64,000 nucleotides of DNA from JAJZRJ01 sp040757055 (GCA_040757055.1 JBFLXY010000008.1:62001-126000), one strand, 5' to 3'. Shown: positions 54,201 through 62,130, counted from the first letter of the stretch. Program-made: numbers and translations. The notes: generated by a model from the letters alone, not told the origin.

Positions 54201-55494
54201 CTACAGCGATCCGGCCAACCCCCTGCTGCTCTCGGTGCGCAGCGGGGCGGCCATCTCCATGCCCGGCATGATGTGCACCATCCACAACGTGGGCCTGAAC
54301 GAGGAGATCGTGGCCGAGTTCGCCGCCCAGAGCGGGCAGGAGTATCTGGCCTGGGACAATTTCCGCCGTTTTTTGCAGTCCTGGGCCATGGGCCAGGGGG
54401 TGGCGCGGGAGATCTTCCAGAACCTGATGGACGAGGCCAAGACCCGCCACGGCGTCCGCTACAAAAGGGATTTCACCGCCGCCCAGATGCAGGAGCTGGC
54501 CTTGGAATACCAGAAGAACATCCGCACCATCGGCCTCGGCATCCCGGACGACCCCTGGCTGCAGCTCACCGGCGCGGTGGAGATGGTGCTCGCCTCCTGG
54601 CACGCGACCAAAACCAGGGAGTACCGGGCCCTGATGGACATCTCCGACGCATGGGGCACCGCGGTCATCATCCAGGCCATGGTCTTCGGCAACCTCGGCC
54701 CGGAATCGGGCAGCGGCGTGCTCTTCACCGCCCACCCCTACCGCAAGGTGAGCCGGGTGGCCCTGTGGGGCGACTACGCCCCCGGCGACCAGGGCGAGGA
54801 CATCGTCAGCGGCCTGGTCACCACCTATCCCATCTCGGTGGAACAGGCGGAGATCGACGGCCGCGAGGCGGAGCAGACCCTGGAAAAGCGCTTCCCCCTT
54901 GTTTACGAGCGGCTGCTGGCCATTGCCCGTCGGCTGGTCTATGAAAAACGCTGGAATCCGCAGGAGATCGAATTCACCTTCGAGGGGCCGGCGGCCGAAG
55001 ACCTCTTTCTGCTCCAGACCCGCGACATGATCACCATCAAGAAGCAGGAAAGCTTCTTTGTCTTCGAGAACGCCCAGGCCCTGGAACCCCACGTCCTTGC
55101 CTACGGCATCGGGGTCTCGGGCAGCGCTCTGGCCGGCCGGGCGGTCTTTACCCGCGACAACATCGACCGGCTCAAGGCCGAGGACCCGGAGACCCCGCTG
55201 ATCCTCATCCGCCAGGACACGGTGCCGGAGGACATCAAGGAGATCGCCATGGCCGAGGGGCTGCTCACCGCCCGCGGCGGCCAGACCTCCCACGCCTCGG
55301 TGGTGGCGACCCGGCTGGAAAAGACCTGCGTGGTCGGCTGCAACCGCCTCCAGGTCTACGAGACCGAGGAGTACGCCGAGGTGGGCGCAACCACCATCCG
55401 CTTCGGCGACCCCATCAGCATCGACGGCCGCACCGGCGCCCTGCTCACGGGCCGCCATCCGATCCGCAAGGAGATGCAGATTCTGCCCCTCTGA
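51247..55494 (+). CDS. Giant PPDK-like protein: helical N-terminus, ATP-grasp and phosphohistidine domains, no PEP barrel
   Basis: A 1,415-residue cytoplasmic protein. The first about 900 residues are predicted helical, without a recognised domain. From residue 917 (GGNLILLGNKGYNLTMLASE) to about 1290 it has the pyruvate phosphate dikinase/PEP synthase ATP-binding half, including LLLSVRSGAAISMPGMMCTI, VMVFGNLGPESGSGV and FLLQTRDM. Residues about 1300-1410 are the swivelling domain with LTARGGQTSHASVVATR, His near 1349 as phospho-acceptor. The C-terminal PEP/pyruvate TIM barrel of true PPDK is absent, so it cannot be a complete PPDK; it may phosphorylate another acceptor, like other ATP-grasp/His-domain synthetases. 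The start overlaps mqsA. Confidence 0.8.
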   Translation: MTTEPTPPLDSDALRANLLETAVEEVVIAPEYEVLLAAVADYKGIHDALHEILLEISHPFRNWGMILPKLRSFVLKNLDHYRRHADGPVAAERFCSLFLAALADSAKNEALLHYGAEGLLAYLDKLVATLDCEGLARHNAALARSFDGIAALDDNLLLHIAQGHHPLRKIASQLLTTGEALPAAACLDLSSLTRLVHRVLLLNYTYWLTEEDPLPWFVAECGDLCEGWRAGKLFAAISHQQIRAHRDTVAAIAPDGSAEPLRRLLALPSHMEIVRLYKEIPEQLRDREAEAAGADRFAENRKLLFLFRIMDTKGLALIHEETLREINRSLVHLIRQQTFEEIERFLLTTLALLKANVRKYPHTSLQCIQVIGSEVFQRGNSRLVETFLWETMRFGFQYANFTGVNEEWQPIANPAHLANIRAWLSLVQQEPKWCSTLFSALIINLKLSGTCVKDTDLFQRDISELLNHPIEPIYNLAKQFAKLMPVFFNEIGAEGLLRDVSTDLDETHKRKDLLIHFLRKQSHVESSNLIVGFIEAIFLFWLNRDKAVLASYVPEEVLRQVAASGPYVDSLHTLTRRIWRLDHIHTVQDLLAWDDTRRRNYLAGQGDLPEGERRRFDLLVEMYKLCHQKYNLGTEELRHQLTQAIAAGFPEMEQLLADLEICDTFECLSAILDQLERLKKVILSEEKFAPKESIYHKRHIAVDIPSVYGRYQERKFDALSLTFRLENLANTYLERLPATVNLSIITKATFIHIIKCLRLYLRALAIDGIASRKLQTYMSLLMNSIGIKRFSYTQFLDIFRGLSEGVKDIIYTYYTNIHQNNLSIIIPQIGSQNLLPKYRGLWEERDVAGNTNRLSESFLRDLIATTFGLQHLDNFITRIHQTLERQREVLDKERLDLLMTYNPERAITFIQGRQARGGNLILLGNKGYNLTMLASEGMPVPPGFIVTTEIFRCWPVVKAFPRARDEFMAQLRMALEQLEERTGRRYSDPANPLLLSVRSGAAISMPGMMCTIHNVGLNEEIVAEFAAQSGQEYLAWDNFRRFLQSWAMGQGVAREIFQNLMDEAKTRHGVRYKRDFTAAQMQELALEYQKNIRTIGLGIPDDPWLQLTGAVEMVLASWHATKTREYRALMDISDAWGTAVIIQAMVFGNLGPESGSGVLFTAHPYRKVSRVALWGDYAPGDQGEDIVSGLVTTYPISVEQAEIDGREAEQTLEKRFPLVYERLLAIARRLVYEKRWNPQEIEFTFEGPAAEDLFLLQTRDMITIKKQESFFVFENAQALEPHVLAYGIGVSGSALAGRAVFTRDNIDRLKAEDPETPLILIRQDTVPEDIKEIAMAEGLLTARGGQTSHASVVATRLEKTCVVGCNRLQVYETEEYAEVGATTIRFGDPISIDGRTGALLTGRHPIRKEMQILPL

Positions 55495-55568
55495 TTTTTT
55501 TCTTTGTTTCCAAGAAGATAACCAGCCATGCCGGCCGCCGCCGCTACCACTCTGTGGCACTTCGGTTG

Positions 55569-55597
55569 TTGACATACGCACATATCGTGCATAGTTG
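55569..55597 (+). promoter_or_regulatory. Candidate promoter of the duplicated 100-residue genes
   Basis: A perfect TTGACA at 55569-55574 with a weak -10 (TAGTTG, 55592-55597) after 17 bases. Between them lies the small inverted repeat GCAC-ATATC-GTGC (55578-55590 region). The rest of the 178-base gap upstream of 55673 holds nothing else obvious apart from the hairpin at 55647. Confidence 0.4.
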
Positions 55598-55646
55598 TTT
55601 GAATAAGAGAGGGGGTGTGCAGACACCTGCAGACCAACACACACAT

Positions 55647-55661
55647 CGCTTCGCAGAAGCG
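55647..55661 (+). promoter_or_regulatory. Hairpin just before the ribosome-binding site, copy 1
   Basis: CGCTTC-GCA-GAAGCG, directly followed by GGGAG and the ATG at 55673. The sister gene has an equivalent hairpin at 56010-56025, so the structure was kept after duplication. Confidence 0.55.
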
Positions 55662-55672
55662 GGGAGTAGACC

Positions 55673-55975
55673 ATGAACACCTTGGAATACTGCACCAACG
55701 TCGAACACGAACTGGCTGGCTGGCGCAACAAGCTGGGTGAAATCGACCACAAGATCGAGGGACTTTCCTGCGGCGCCAAGGAGAAGATGCTGGGCAACAT
55801 CGGGGAACTCCACATGATCATGGCGGAACTCGATGACCGGATCACGGCGCTGAAGACCTCCTGCCCGACGGAATGGCACCCGGTGCGGGAGGAGATCAGC
55901 GAACGGCTCAAGGGGATTGGTGAGAAGTACACCTTTGCCACCAAGGAATTGGTCGACTACGACTTTGGCGGATAA
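55673..55975 (+). CDS. Uncharacterised 100-residue helical protein, paralogue A
   Basis: A soluble, acidic, helix-rich protein of exactly 100 residues; no family recognised. It aligns without gaps to the next gene product, with 45 of 100 identical residues by my count. Best conserved are EYC near the N-terminus, KEKMLG, LHM, ELxDRI, CPTxW and the C-terminal YDFGG. Cys7 and Cys64 are shared and could bind a metal or form a disulfide. The gene has its own hairpin and GGGGAG ribosome-binding region and probably its own promoter. Confidence 0.75.
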   Translation: MNTLEYCTNVEHELAGWRNKLGEIDHKIEGLSCGAKEKMLGNIGELHMIMAELDDRITALKTSCPTEWHPVREEISERLKGIGEKYTFATKELVDYDFGG

Positions 55976-56009
55976 CATCGGCTGAGCAAACCAGAAACCC
56001 AAAAAGCAG

Positions 56010-56025
56010 GCTTCCTCAAGGAAGC
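56010..56025 (+). promoter_or_regulatory. Hairpin just before the ribosome-binding site, copy 2
   Basis: GCTTCC-TCAA-GGAAGC, directly followed by GGGGAGG and the ATG at 56038. It matches the hairpin-GGGGAG arrangement of the upstream paralogue. Confidence 0.55.
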
Positions 56026-56037
56026 GGGGAGGATACC

Positions 56038-56340
56038 ATGAAAGCGAAAGAATACTGCCGGAGCGCAGAAATCGAACTCACCACCTGGAAGGCCAAGCTC
56101 TATGACGTGATCCGCAAGATCGACAGACTGCCCACCGGAAACAAGGAAAAGATGCTCGGCACGGTGGAAGACCTCCACATGCTGGTCACCGAACTGGAAG
56201 ACCGGATCGATCAGTTGCGGGTTGCCTGCCCCACCGACTGGAAGCCCGAGAAAGAGACGCTGGGCACCAAGATCGAGGATCTGGGCACCAAGGTCGATGT
56301 GATTGAAAAGGAGCTCTTTGCCTACGATTTCGGTGGATAG
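56038..56340 (+). CDS. Uncharacterised 100-residue helical protein, paralogue B
   Basis: Tandem copy of the preceding gene, also 100 residues, diverged to about 45% identity. It keeps both Cys residues, the KEKMLG core and the YDFGG end, and its central part is a likely amphipathic helix pair (LHMLVTELEDRIDQL). The 62-base spacer between the genes holds only the hairpin and ribosome-binding site, so both are probably made from one transcript that ends at the strong terminator at 56365. Function unknown; the conserved tail suggests a binding motif. Confidence 0.75.
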   Translation: MKAKEYCRSAEIELTTWKAKLYDVIRKIDRLPTGNKEKMLGTVEDLHMLVTELEDRIDQLRVACPTDWKPEKETLGTKIEDLGTKVDVIEKELFAYDFGG

Positions 56341-56364
56341 CTCGGGGCAAAAAATATGTCCATC

Positions 56365-56390
56365 AAGGCGGCGCAAGCCGCCTTTTTTTT
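56365..56390 (+). terminator. Strong Rho-independent terminator
   Basis: Perfect eight-base arms 56365-56372 and 56377-56384 with a GCAA tetraloop, leading into eight consecutive T (56383-56390). Ends the paralogue-pair transcript. Confidence 0.9.
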
Positions 56391-56417
56391 GCCCTCGCCG
56401 CCTGCTACAATGGCCCC

Positions 56418-57368
56418 ATGGACTCCCCCCTCAAGCTCGGCATCAGCGCCTGCCTCCTTGGCCAGCCGGTGCGCTACGACGGCGGCCACAAGCTCGACCC
56501 CTTCCTGGCCGAGACCCTCGGCCAATTCGTCACCTTTGTCCCGGTCTGCCCGGAAACCGAATGCGGCCTCGGTGTACCCCGCGAGGTGATGCGCCTCATT
56601 GGCGATCCGGCCTCGCCGCGCCTTGTGACCAGCCACACCGGGGTGGACCTCACCGACCGGATGACCCGATGGGCTGCCCAACGGGTGGAACAATTGGCCA
56701 GGGAAGACCTCTGCGGCTTCATCTTCAAGAGCCGCTCGCCTTCGAGCGGCATGGAGCGGGTCAAGGTCTATGCCGGCGAAGGGGCGCCGGTCAAAAAGGG
56801 GGTGGGCCTCTTTGCCAGGGCCTTTATGGACCGCCTGCCGCTGCTGCCGGTGGAGGATGAGGGCCGCCTCCACGACCCGGTGCTGCGGGAAAACTTCATC
56901 ACCCGCATCTTCGTGCTCCGGCGCTGGCGCGACCTGCTGGCCGCCGGCAAAAGCCGCGGCGGGCTGGTGGTCTTCCACACCCGCCACAAGCTCCTGCTCC
57001 TCAGCCACAGCGAAAAGCACTATCGCGCCATGGGCAAACTGGTGGCCGCGGCCAAGTCCCTGCCGCCGGAGGCCCTCTTTTCCCAGTACGAGGCCCTGCT
57101 CCTGGAGGCGTTGCGCCTCAAGAGTACGGTGGCCAAGCAGGGCAACGTGCTGCTCCACGCCCTGGGCTACTTCAAAACCGTGCTCAGCCGCGACGAAAAG
57201 CAGGAGATGGTCGAGATCATCGACCGCTACCGCCAGGAACTGGTGCCGCTCATCGTGCCCATCACCCTCCTGAACCACTATGTGCGCAAATACCAGGAAC
57301 CTTACCTGGCGGACCAGGTCTATCTCAACCCCCACCCCGTGGAGCTCAAGCTCCGCAACCATGTCTAG
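56418..57368 (+). CDS. DUF523 and DUF1722 (YbgA-like) two-domain protein
   Basis: A 316-residue cytoplasmic protein. Residues 5-150 are DUF523, the family of the Fe-S thiouracil desulfidase TudS: GISACLLGQPVRYDGG and PVCPETECGLGVPRE carry three Cys. The downstream motif often written SPSCG is SPSSG here, so a Cys seen in some relatives is Ser. Residues about 175-310 are DUF1722/YbgA (FHTRHKLLLLSHSEKHYRAMG). The combination is widespread but uncharacterised; a tRNA or nucleobase sulfur role is only an inference. The stop overlaps the start of the lipocalin gene by eight bases. Confidence 0.85.
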   Translation: MDSPLKLGISACLLGQPVRYDGGHKLDPFLAETLGQFVTFVPVCPETECGLGVPREVMRLIGDPASPRLVTSHTGVDLTDRMTRWAAQRVEQLAREDLCGFIFKSRSPSSGMERVKVYAGEGAPVKKGVGLFARAFMDRLPLLPVEDEGRLHDPVLRENFITRIFVLRRWRDLLAAGKSRGGLVVFHTRHKLLLLSHSEKHYRAMGKLVAAAKSLPPEALFSQYEALLLEALRLKSTVAKQGNVLLHALGYFKTVLSRDEKQEMVEIIDRYRQELVPLIVPITLLNHYVRKYQEPYLADQVYLNPHPVELKLRNHV

Positions 57369-57906
57369 ACGCCGCCTCGCCGTACTCCTGCTGGCGCTGC
57401 TCCTTGCAGGCGGCTGCGCCGGCCGCCCCCTGCCGCCGCCTGCCACGGTGCCGACGGTGGACCTTGCCCGCTACAGCGGCACCTGGTACGAACTGGCCCG
57501 GCTGCCCATGTGGTTCCAGCGGGTCTGCCTGCAGTCGCAGGCCGAATACGCGGTGTTGACGGAAACGACCATGGCGGTGCGCAACACCTGCCCCACGTCC
57601 GAGGGCGGCCGCAAGGAGGCGCGCGGCGTCGCCTCGGTGGTCGGTGCAACGAGCAACGCCAAGCTCACCGTGCGCTTCGACAACTGGTTCTCCCGCCTCT
57701 TTCCTTGGCTCACCACGGGCGACTATTGGATTCTGGACCTTGACCCCGGCTACCGCACCGCCATTGTCGGCACCCCGGACCGGCGGTTTCTGTGGATCCT
57801 TGCGCGCACCCCGGCGGTGGAGCCGGAGACCTTCCGCCGCCTGGTGGAGCAGGCCCGCACGCAAGGCTTTCCCACAGACGAGCTGCTGCGCTTCAACCCC
57901 GAATAG
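57361..57906 (+). CDS. Lipocalin-family outer-membrane lipoprotein (Blc-like)
   Basis: A 181-residue protein. The N-terminus is a lipoprotein signal with a basic start, a Leu-rich core and LLAGGC, so Cys19 is the probable lipidated residue. The mature part has the lipocalin motif YSGTWYELARLP and the C-terminal pattern seen in bacterial Blc proteins (DYWILDLDPGYRTAIVGTP, FLWILARTP). Blc-like lipoproteins bind fatty acids or lysophospholipids and respond to envelope stress. The start at 57361 lies inside the end of the DUF523 gene. Confidence 0.9.
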   Translation: MSRRRLAVLLLALLLAGGCAGRPLPPPATVPTVDLARYSGTWYELARLPMWFQRVCLQSQAEYAVLTETTMAVRNTCPTSEGGRKEARGVASVVGATSNAKLTVRFDNWFSRLFPWLTTGDYWILDLDPGYRTAIVGTPDRRFLWILARTPAVEPETFRRLVEQARTQGFPTDELLRFNPE

Positions 57907-58816
57907 GCCGCGCGCCCAGGGCCGCCATCAACCTCACCACAGCCAGTTCCTTGGCCTTGGCCTCGACATCCACGGTGACATCGCAACCAAGCTCCTGCCA
58001 GCAGGCCGGAAAATCCGCCGGGTCGATACAGTCGGCATGGGGTTTGGGGTCTCCTCCCTGCCAGCCGTTCTTGGGCGAGGAGAGGTGAAACCAGGGCTCG
58101 CGGCCCAGCCGCTGCCAGCTCGCCGCCGCCCGTTGGCTCGCCTCCTCCACCGAGAGGGTGTCCGGAAGGCAGCGGTGGTGGTGGACATCATAGACAAAGG
58201 GGATGCCCAGCTCTTTGCAGAGGGGCAACAGGTCCGCCGGGGCATAGGTGTGGTCGTCGTTTTCCAGGGCGAGGCGCTGTTGCACCCCGTCCGACAGGGT
58301 GGCAAAGGCGGCGGCAAAACGGGCCAGGGCCGCCCCCTTGTCGCCATAGCCGCCGCCCGCATGAAGGGTGATCACCTCGGCGCCGATCTGCTCGGCCAAA
58401 AAGCCATGGTATTCCAGTTCCCGCCGGGCATTGGCCACCACCTCGGCCCGTGGCGAGGAGAGGACCACGAACTGGTCCGGATGGAGGCTCAGACGGATAT
58501 GGTGTTTCCGGCCAAACTCCCGGACCTGGCCCAACACCGCGGCGATCTCTGCGGCCTCCGGCAGGTCGGCCAGGGTATACCCCACCTCCGGGTGGGTAAA
58601 GCGGGGAAAAAGCGGCGAGGTAACGCGGAAGGCCCCGATGCCCCGCCGCTGCACCGCCTGGAGGGCCAGCCGCAGGTTCTCGGCGTTGGCGAGACAAAGG
58701 GCGGAGAGGGCACAAAGCTGCGCCTGCCGCTCCCGGCCGGCCAAGGCCTTGGCCGTGGTGGTGCGGAAACGGATCGGTTCCTCCGTAAAGAGGCAGCAGA
58801 GACCAAAACGGATCAT
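57893..58816 (-). CDS. uvsE: UV damage endonuclease (UvsE/UVDE family)
   Basis: A 307-residue TIM-barrel enzyme that nicks DNA 5' of UV photoproducts as an alternative to nucleotide-excision repair. RFGLCCLF at the start, RLSLHPDQFVVLSSP, EVITLHAGGGYGDK, LENDDHTY, FVYDVHHH and the terminal VDVEAKAKELA are characteristic metal-site and core motifs. The length of about 300 is usual. The ATG at 58816 has only a weak ribosome-binding site; an in-frame ATG 13 codons upstream is possible. The last 14 bases overlap the convergent lipocalin gene. Confidence 0.92.
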   Translation of the reverse strand: MIRFGLCCLFTEEPIRFRTTTAKALAGRERQAQLCALSALCLANAENLRLALQAVQRRGIGAFRVTSPLFPRFTHPEVGYTLADLPEAAEIAAVLGQVREFGRKHHIRLSLHPDQFVVLSSPRAEVVANARRELEYHGFLAEQIGAEVITLHAGGGYGDKGAALARFAAAFATLSDGVQQRLALENDDHTYAPADLLPLCKELGIPFVYDVHHHRCLPDTLSVEEASQRAAASWQRLGREPWFHLSSPKNGWQGGDPKPHADCIDPADFPACWQELGCDVTVDVEAKAKELAVVRLMAALGARPIRG

Positions 58817-58894
58817 GGTCCCATTAAAACCCACCGGCTCGCCCCGGGCCATTTTTTTCTTCATCCCCGAAAACAGAGGGCGTAAACTAAAAAT

Positions 58895-60397
58895 ATGGAG
58901 ACTCCGATCACACCTTCCGGCCCACCCCCCCGGGTACTCATCACCGGCGCCACCGGCTACATCGGCCGGCGCCTCAAGGAAAAACTGCTGGCCGATGGCC
59001 ACTGCACCGTCCGGCTCCTGGTTCGCAACCGCAACAAGGTGCGGCCCGCGGTGATGGCTCGGGTCGAGATCGTCGAGGGCGACACCTTCCACCCGGAGGC
59101 GCTTGATCGGGCCCTGGCCGGGGTCGAGACCGCCTACTATCTCATCCACTCCATGGGCGCAGGCCCGGAATATGACCGGCTGGACCGGGAGAGCGCCACC
59201 AACTTCCGCGACGCCGCCATCCGCCAGGGGGTCAAACGCATCGTCTATCTCGGCGGCCTCGGGGTAAAGGAAACCGCCAGCAAACACCTCGCCAGCCGCA
59301 TCGAGACCGGCGAGATCCTCTCGGCCCGGCCAGCGCAGATCCAGACCCTCTGGTTCCGGGCCGGGGTCATCATCGGCTCCGGCTCCGCCAGCTTCGAGAT
59401 CATCCGCCACCTGGTGCAGAAACTGCCGCTCATGATCACCCCGCGCTGGGTCACCACCAAGACCCAGCCCATCGCGGTGGACGATGTGCTCGCCTATCTT
59501 GCCGCCGCCCTTACCCTGACCAGCCACGCCAATCTGGTGATCGACATCGGCGGGGCCAGGACCACCTTCCGGGAGATGCTGCTGCGGGCCGCCAAGGTCA
59601 TGGGACTCCGGCGGTTCATTCTGCCGGTGCCGGTGCTCTCGCCGCGCCTCTCCTCCTGCTGGCTGGTGCTGCTGACCCCGGTGCCCTATGCCATTGCCGC
59701 GGCCCTGGTGGAGGGGCTCAAGTCGGAGACCGTGGCCCAGGACGACCATGCCCGCCGCTTCTTCCCGCAGATCCGGCCGGTCTCCTACGAGGATGCGGTG
59801 CGGCTCGCGCTGGCCGAGATCGAGCAGAACCAGGTGGTGAGCCGCTGGTGCGACAGCAGCGCCGGGGCTGCCTGCGACATCGAGGGAGAGGACGATCTCG
59901 CCAGCGCCATTCTCCGCGACCGCCGAGTTGTTCCTCTGGGCGACCTCTCACCGGCTGCGGTCTATGCCGCTGCCACCGCCATCGGCGGCGAACAGGGTTG
60001 GTTCACCTACAACATCCTCTGGCGCCTGCGCGGCCTCATCGATAAGGCGGTCGGGGGCTACGGGCTCAACCGCGGCCGCCGCGACCCGAAGGAGTTGCGG
60101 ATCGGCGATGCCCTCGATTTCTGGAAGGTGGCGGACCTCAAGCCCGGAAAGCGGGTGCTGCTGGCGGCGCAGATGAAGCTGCCGGGCAAGGCGTGGCTCG
60201 AATTCGATATCCAGGAGGGCCAGCTCACGCAAACCGCCCACTTTTACCCCAGCGGCCTCTGGGGCCGGCTCTATTGGTATGCGGTGCTGCCGTTCCACCA
60301 CCTGGTTTTCAGCAACCTGGCCAGGAGCATCGTGGCGCAGGCCCGGCAGCTCCATGCGCCAGCCCCACAACAGAGCAAGGAGGCAGCACCGCTATGA
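58895..60397 (+). CDS. NAD(P)-binding SDR protein with DUF2867 domain
   Basis: A 500-residue protein. Residues 13-300 are an atypical short-chain dehydrogenase (ITGATGYIGRRL near residue 16; YYLIHSMG; RIVYLGGLG), related to NmrA-like and complex-I-assembly-type folds. Residues about 330-485 are DUF2867 (WFTYNILWRLRGLIDKAVGG, DALDFWKVADLKPGKRVLL, YPSGLWGRLYWYAVLPFHHL). The pairing is common in bacteria but its reaction is unknown. It overlaps the alanine dehydrogenase gene by four bases and is divergent from uvsE. Confidence 0.85.
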   Translation: METPITPSGPPPRVLITGATGYIGRRLKEKLLADGHCTVRLLVRNRNKVRPAVMARVEIVEGDTFHPEALDRALAGVETAYYLIHSMGAGPEYDRLDRESATNFRDAAIRQGVKRIVYLGGLGVKETASKHLASRIETGEILSARPAQIQTLWFRAGVIIGSGSASFEIIRHLVQKLPLMITPRWVTTKTQPIAVDDVLAYLAAALTLTSHANLVIDIGGARTTFREMLLRAAKVMGLRRFILPVPVLSPRLSSCWLVLLTPVPYAIAAALVEGLKSETVAQDDHARRFFPQIRPVSYEDAVRLALAEIEQNQVVSRWCDSSAGAACDIEGEDDLASAILRDRRVVPLGDLSPAAVYAAATAIGGEQGWFTYNILWRLRGLIDKAVGGYGLNRGRRDPKELRIGDALDFWKVADLKPGKRVLLAAQMKLPGKAWLEFDIQEGQLTQTAHFYPSGLWGRLYWYAVLPFHHLVFSNLARSIVAQARQLHAPAPQQSKEAAPL

Positions 60398-61500
60398 TCA
60401 TCGGCGTTCCCAGGGAGATCAAGGACAAAGAGTTCCGGGTCGGCATCGTGCCGGCCGGGGTCAAGGCGCTCACCGCCGCAGGCCACAGGGTGGTGGTCGA
60501 GTCCGGGGCCGGACTCGGCAGCGGGATTGGCGACGAGGAGTACCGGGCCGCCGGGGCCGAGATCCTCCCCGATGCGGCGGCGGTCTATGGCCAGGCGGCG
60601 ATGATCATGAAGGTCAAGGAGCCGCTGCCGCCGGAATACCCGCTGCTCCGCGAGGGACAGATCCTCTACACCTACCTCCACCTAGCACCGCTGCCGGAAC
60701 TGACCCAGGTGCTGCTCGACGCCAAGATCATCGGCATCGCCTACGAGACCATCGAATTGGCCGACGGCTCACTACCACTGCTCACCCCCATGAGCCAGGT
60801 GGCAGGGCGCATGGCGGTGCAGGTCGGCGCCCATTTCCTCGAAAAGGAACAGGGCGGCCGCGGGGTTTTGCTGGGCGGGGTGCCGGGGGTGGCGCCGGGG
60901 AAGGTGGTGATTCTGGGCAGCGGCACCGTGGCCACCCACGCGGCGCAGATGGCGCTGGGCCTTGGCGCCCAGGTCATCATGCTGGGCCGCAATGCCAGGC
61001 GCCTTTCGGAACTCGACCTCGCCTTTGGCGGCCGCCTTGTCACCGTGGCCAGCAGCCAGCACAATATCGAGCAAGAACTCGCCGCTGCGGACGTGGTGGT
61101 GGGCGGGGTGCTGGTAACCGGCGGCAGAGCGCCCAAGCTCATCACCAGGAAGATGCTCGGCCTCATGCAGCCCGGCGCGGTGATCGTCGATGTCGCCATC
61201 GACCAGGGTGGCTGCGCCGAGACCTCGCACCCCACCACCCATTCCAACCCGGTCTTCACGGTGGATGGCATCCTCCACTACTGCGTGGCCAACATGCCGG
61301 GCGCCGTACCCCGCACCTCCACCTTTGCCCTCACCAACGCCACCCTGCCCTATGCCGTGAAAATCGCCACCCTGGGCGTGGATGCCGCCGCCCGGCAGGA
61401 CCAGGCCCTTGCCCGCGGCATCAATGTGTACAAAGGGAAGCTCACCAGCCGGGAGGTGGCGGAATCGCAGGGCCGGGGGTGGGAGGAACTCGCGTTCTGA
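60394..61500 (+). CDS. ald: Alanine dehydrogenase
   Basis: A 368-residue NAD-dependent enzyme that interconverts alanine and pyruvate plus ammonium. Family motifs: IGVPREIKDKEFRVG at the N-terminus, MKVKEPLPPEY, YTYLHLAPLPELT, VVILGSGTVATHAAQMALGLG (dinucleotide-binding) and VDVAIDQGGCAETSHPTTH. Length matches the family. AAGGAGG lies 11 bases upstream of the ATG. Co-translation with the SDR/DUF2867 gene is suggested by the overlap. Confidence 0.95.
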   Translation: MIIGVPREIKDKEFRVGIVPAGVKALTAAGHRVVVESGAGLGSGIGDEEYRAAGAEILPDAAAVYGQAAMIMKVKEPLPPEYPLLREGQILYTYLHLAPLPELTQVLLDAKIIGIAYETIELADGSLPLLTPMSQVAGRMAVQVGAHFLEKEQGGRGVLLGGVPGVAPGKVVILGSGTVATHAAQMALGLGAQVIMLGRNARRLSELDLAFGGRLVTVASSQHNIEQELAAADVVVGGVLVTGGRAPKLITRKMLGLMQPGAVIVDVAIDQGGCAETSHPTTHSNPVFTVDGILHYCVANMPGAVPRTSTFALTNATLPYAVKIATLGVDAAARQDQALARGINVYKGKLTSREVAESQGRGWEELAF

Positions 61501-61509
61501 TCCGCGGCC

Positions 61510-62130
61510 TCACGGCACCCGGAAGAGGACCGGCAGCACCCCCATGTGCTGCAGGCGTTCGATGAAATGGAAAGCCAGGTAGAGCCAGATGAACATGGTG
61601 GCCTCCAGCAGGGAGCGCCGGTAGACCCGGACATTGACCTGATACACCTCCGGCTCGCGCAGAAGGCGCCAGTTCGGGATAAAACGCGGCACCCGGCGCA
61701 GATAGTCGGCATAGGCCGCGCCGAACCTTGCCAGAAGAAATCGTTCCTCCGACCGGACCACAAAGGGGTAATAGACCAGAAAAACCAGCGGCGCAAGCGC
61801 CAGGATCAGCAGATTCTCCGAAACCAGCCCCATGCCCACCACGCCGATGAAGCTGAAAAGATAGAGGGGGTTGCGGACCATGGCATACGGACCGCTCTCG
61901 ATCACCACCTCATCCTTGTAGCCGCTGGCATAGACCGAGGCCCACAGACGGCCGAAGGTGCAGACCACGATCAGCACCAGGCCCGCGGCCTCGAAGAACA
62001 GGTCGATAAGGCTGTCCCGCGCCCAGGAGTGGGTGGTGAAGAGCAGCAGAAACAGAAAGGCGGCAATGAGCGCCCACGAAATACCATTTCGATATCGCTG
62101 GGACCAGGTCAGGCCGGGCAATGTGGTCAT
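61510..62130 (-). CDS. Isoprenylcysteine carboxyl methyltransferase-like (ICMT/PEMT) membrane protein
   Basis: A 206-residue membrane protein with about five helices. GPYAMVRNPLYLFSFIG near residue 80 and SEERFLLARFGAAYADYLRRVPRFIP near residue 127 form the conserved SAM-binding region of the ICMT/phospholipid methyltransferase group. The bacterial substrate is usually unknown (lipid or small-molecule methylation). It is 40 bases downstream of the TauE gene on the same strand and ends nine bases from the convergent ald stop. Confidence 0.8.
   Translation of the reverse strand: MTTLPGLTWSQRYRNGISWALIAAFLFLLLFTTHSWARDSLIDLFFEAAGLVLIVVCTFGRLWASVYASGYKDEVVIESGPYAMVRNPLYLFSFIGVVGMGLVSENLLILALAPLVFLVYYPFVVRSEERFLLARFGAAYADYLRRVPRFIPNWRLLREPEVYQVNVRVYRRSLLEATMFIWLYLAFHFIERLQHMGVLPVLFRVP

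Noticed and set aside
53428..55944. An 838-codon open frame on the minus strand opposite the PPDK-like gene
   Set aside because: The plus-strand frame has clear conserved motifs; the opposite frame has none and shows typical shadow composition.
57893..59749. A possible much longer protein upstream of UV damage endonuclease (618 codons)
   Set aside because: The part beyond 58816 lies antisense to the SDR/DUF2867 gene and has no motifs; the enzyme begins at 58816.
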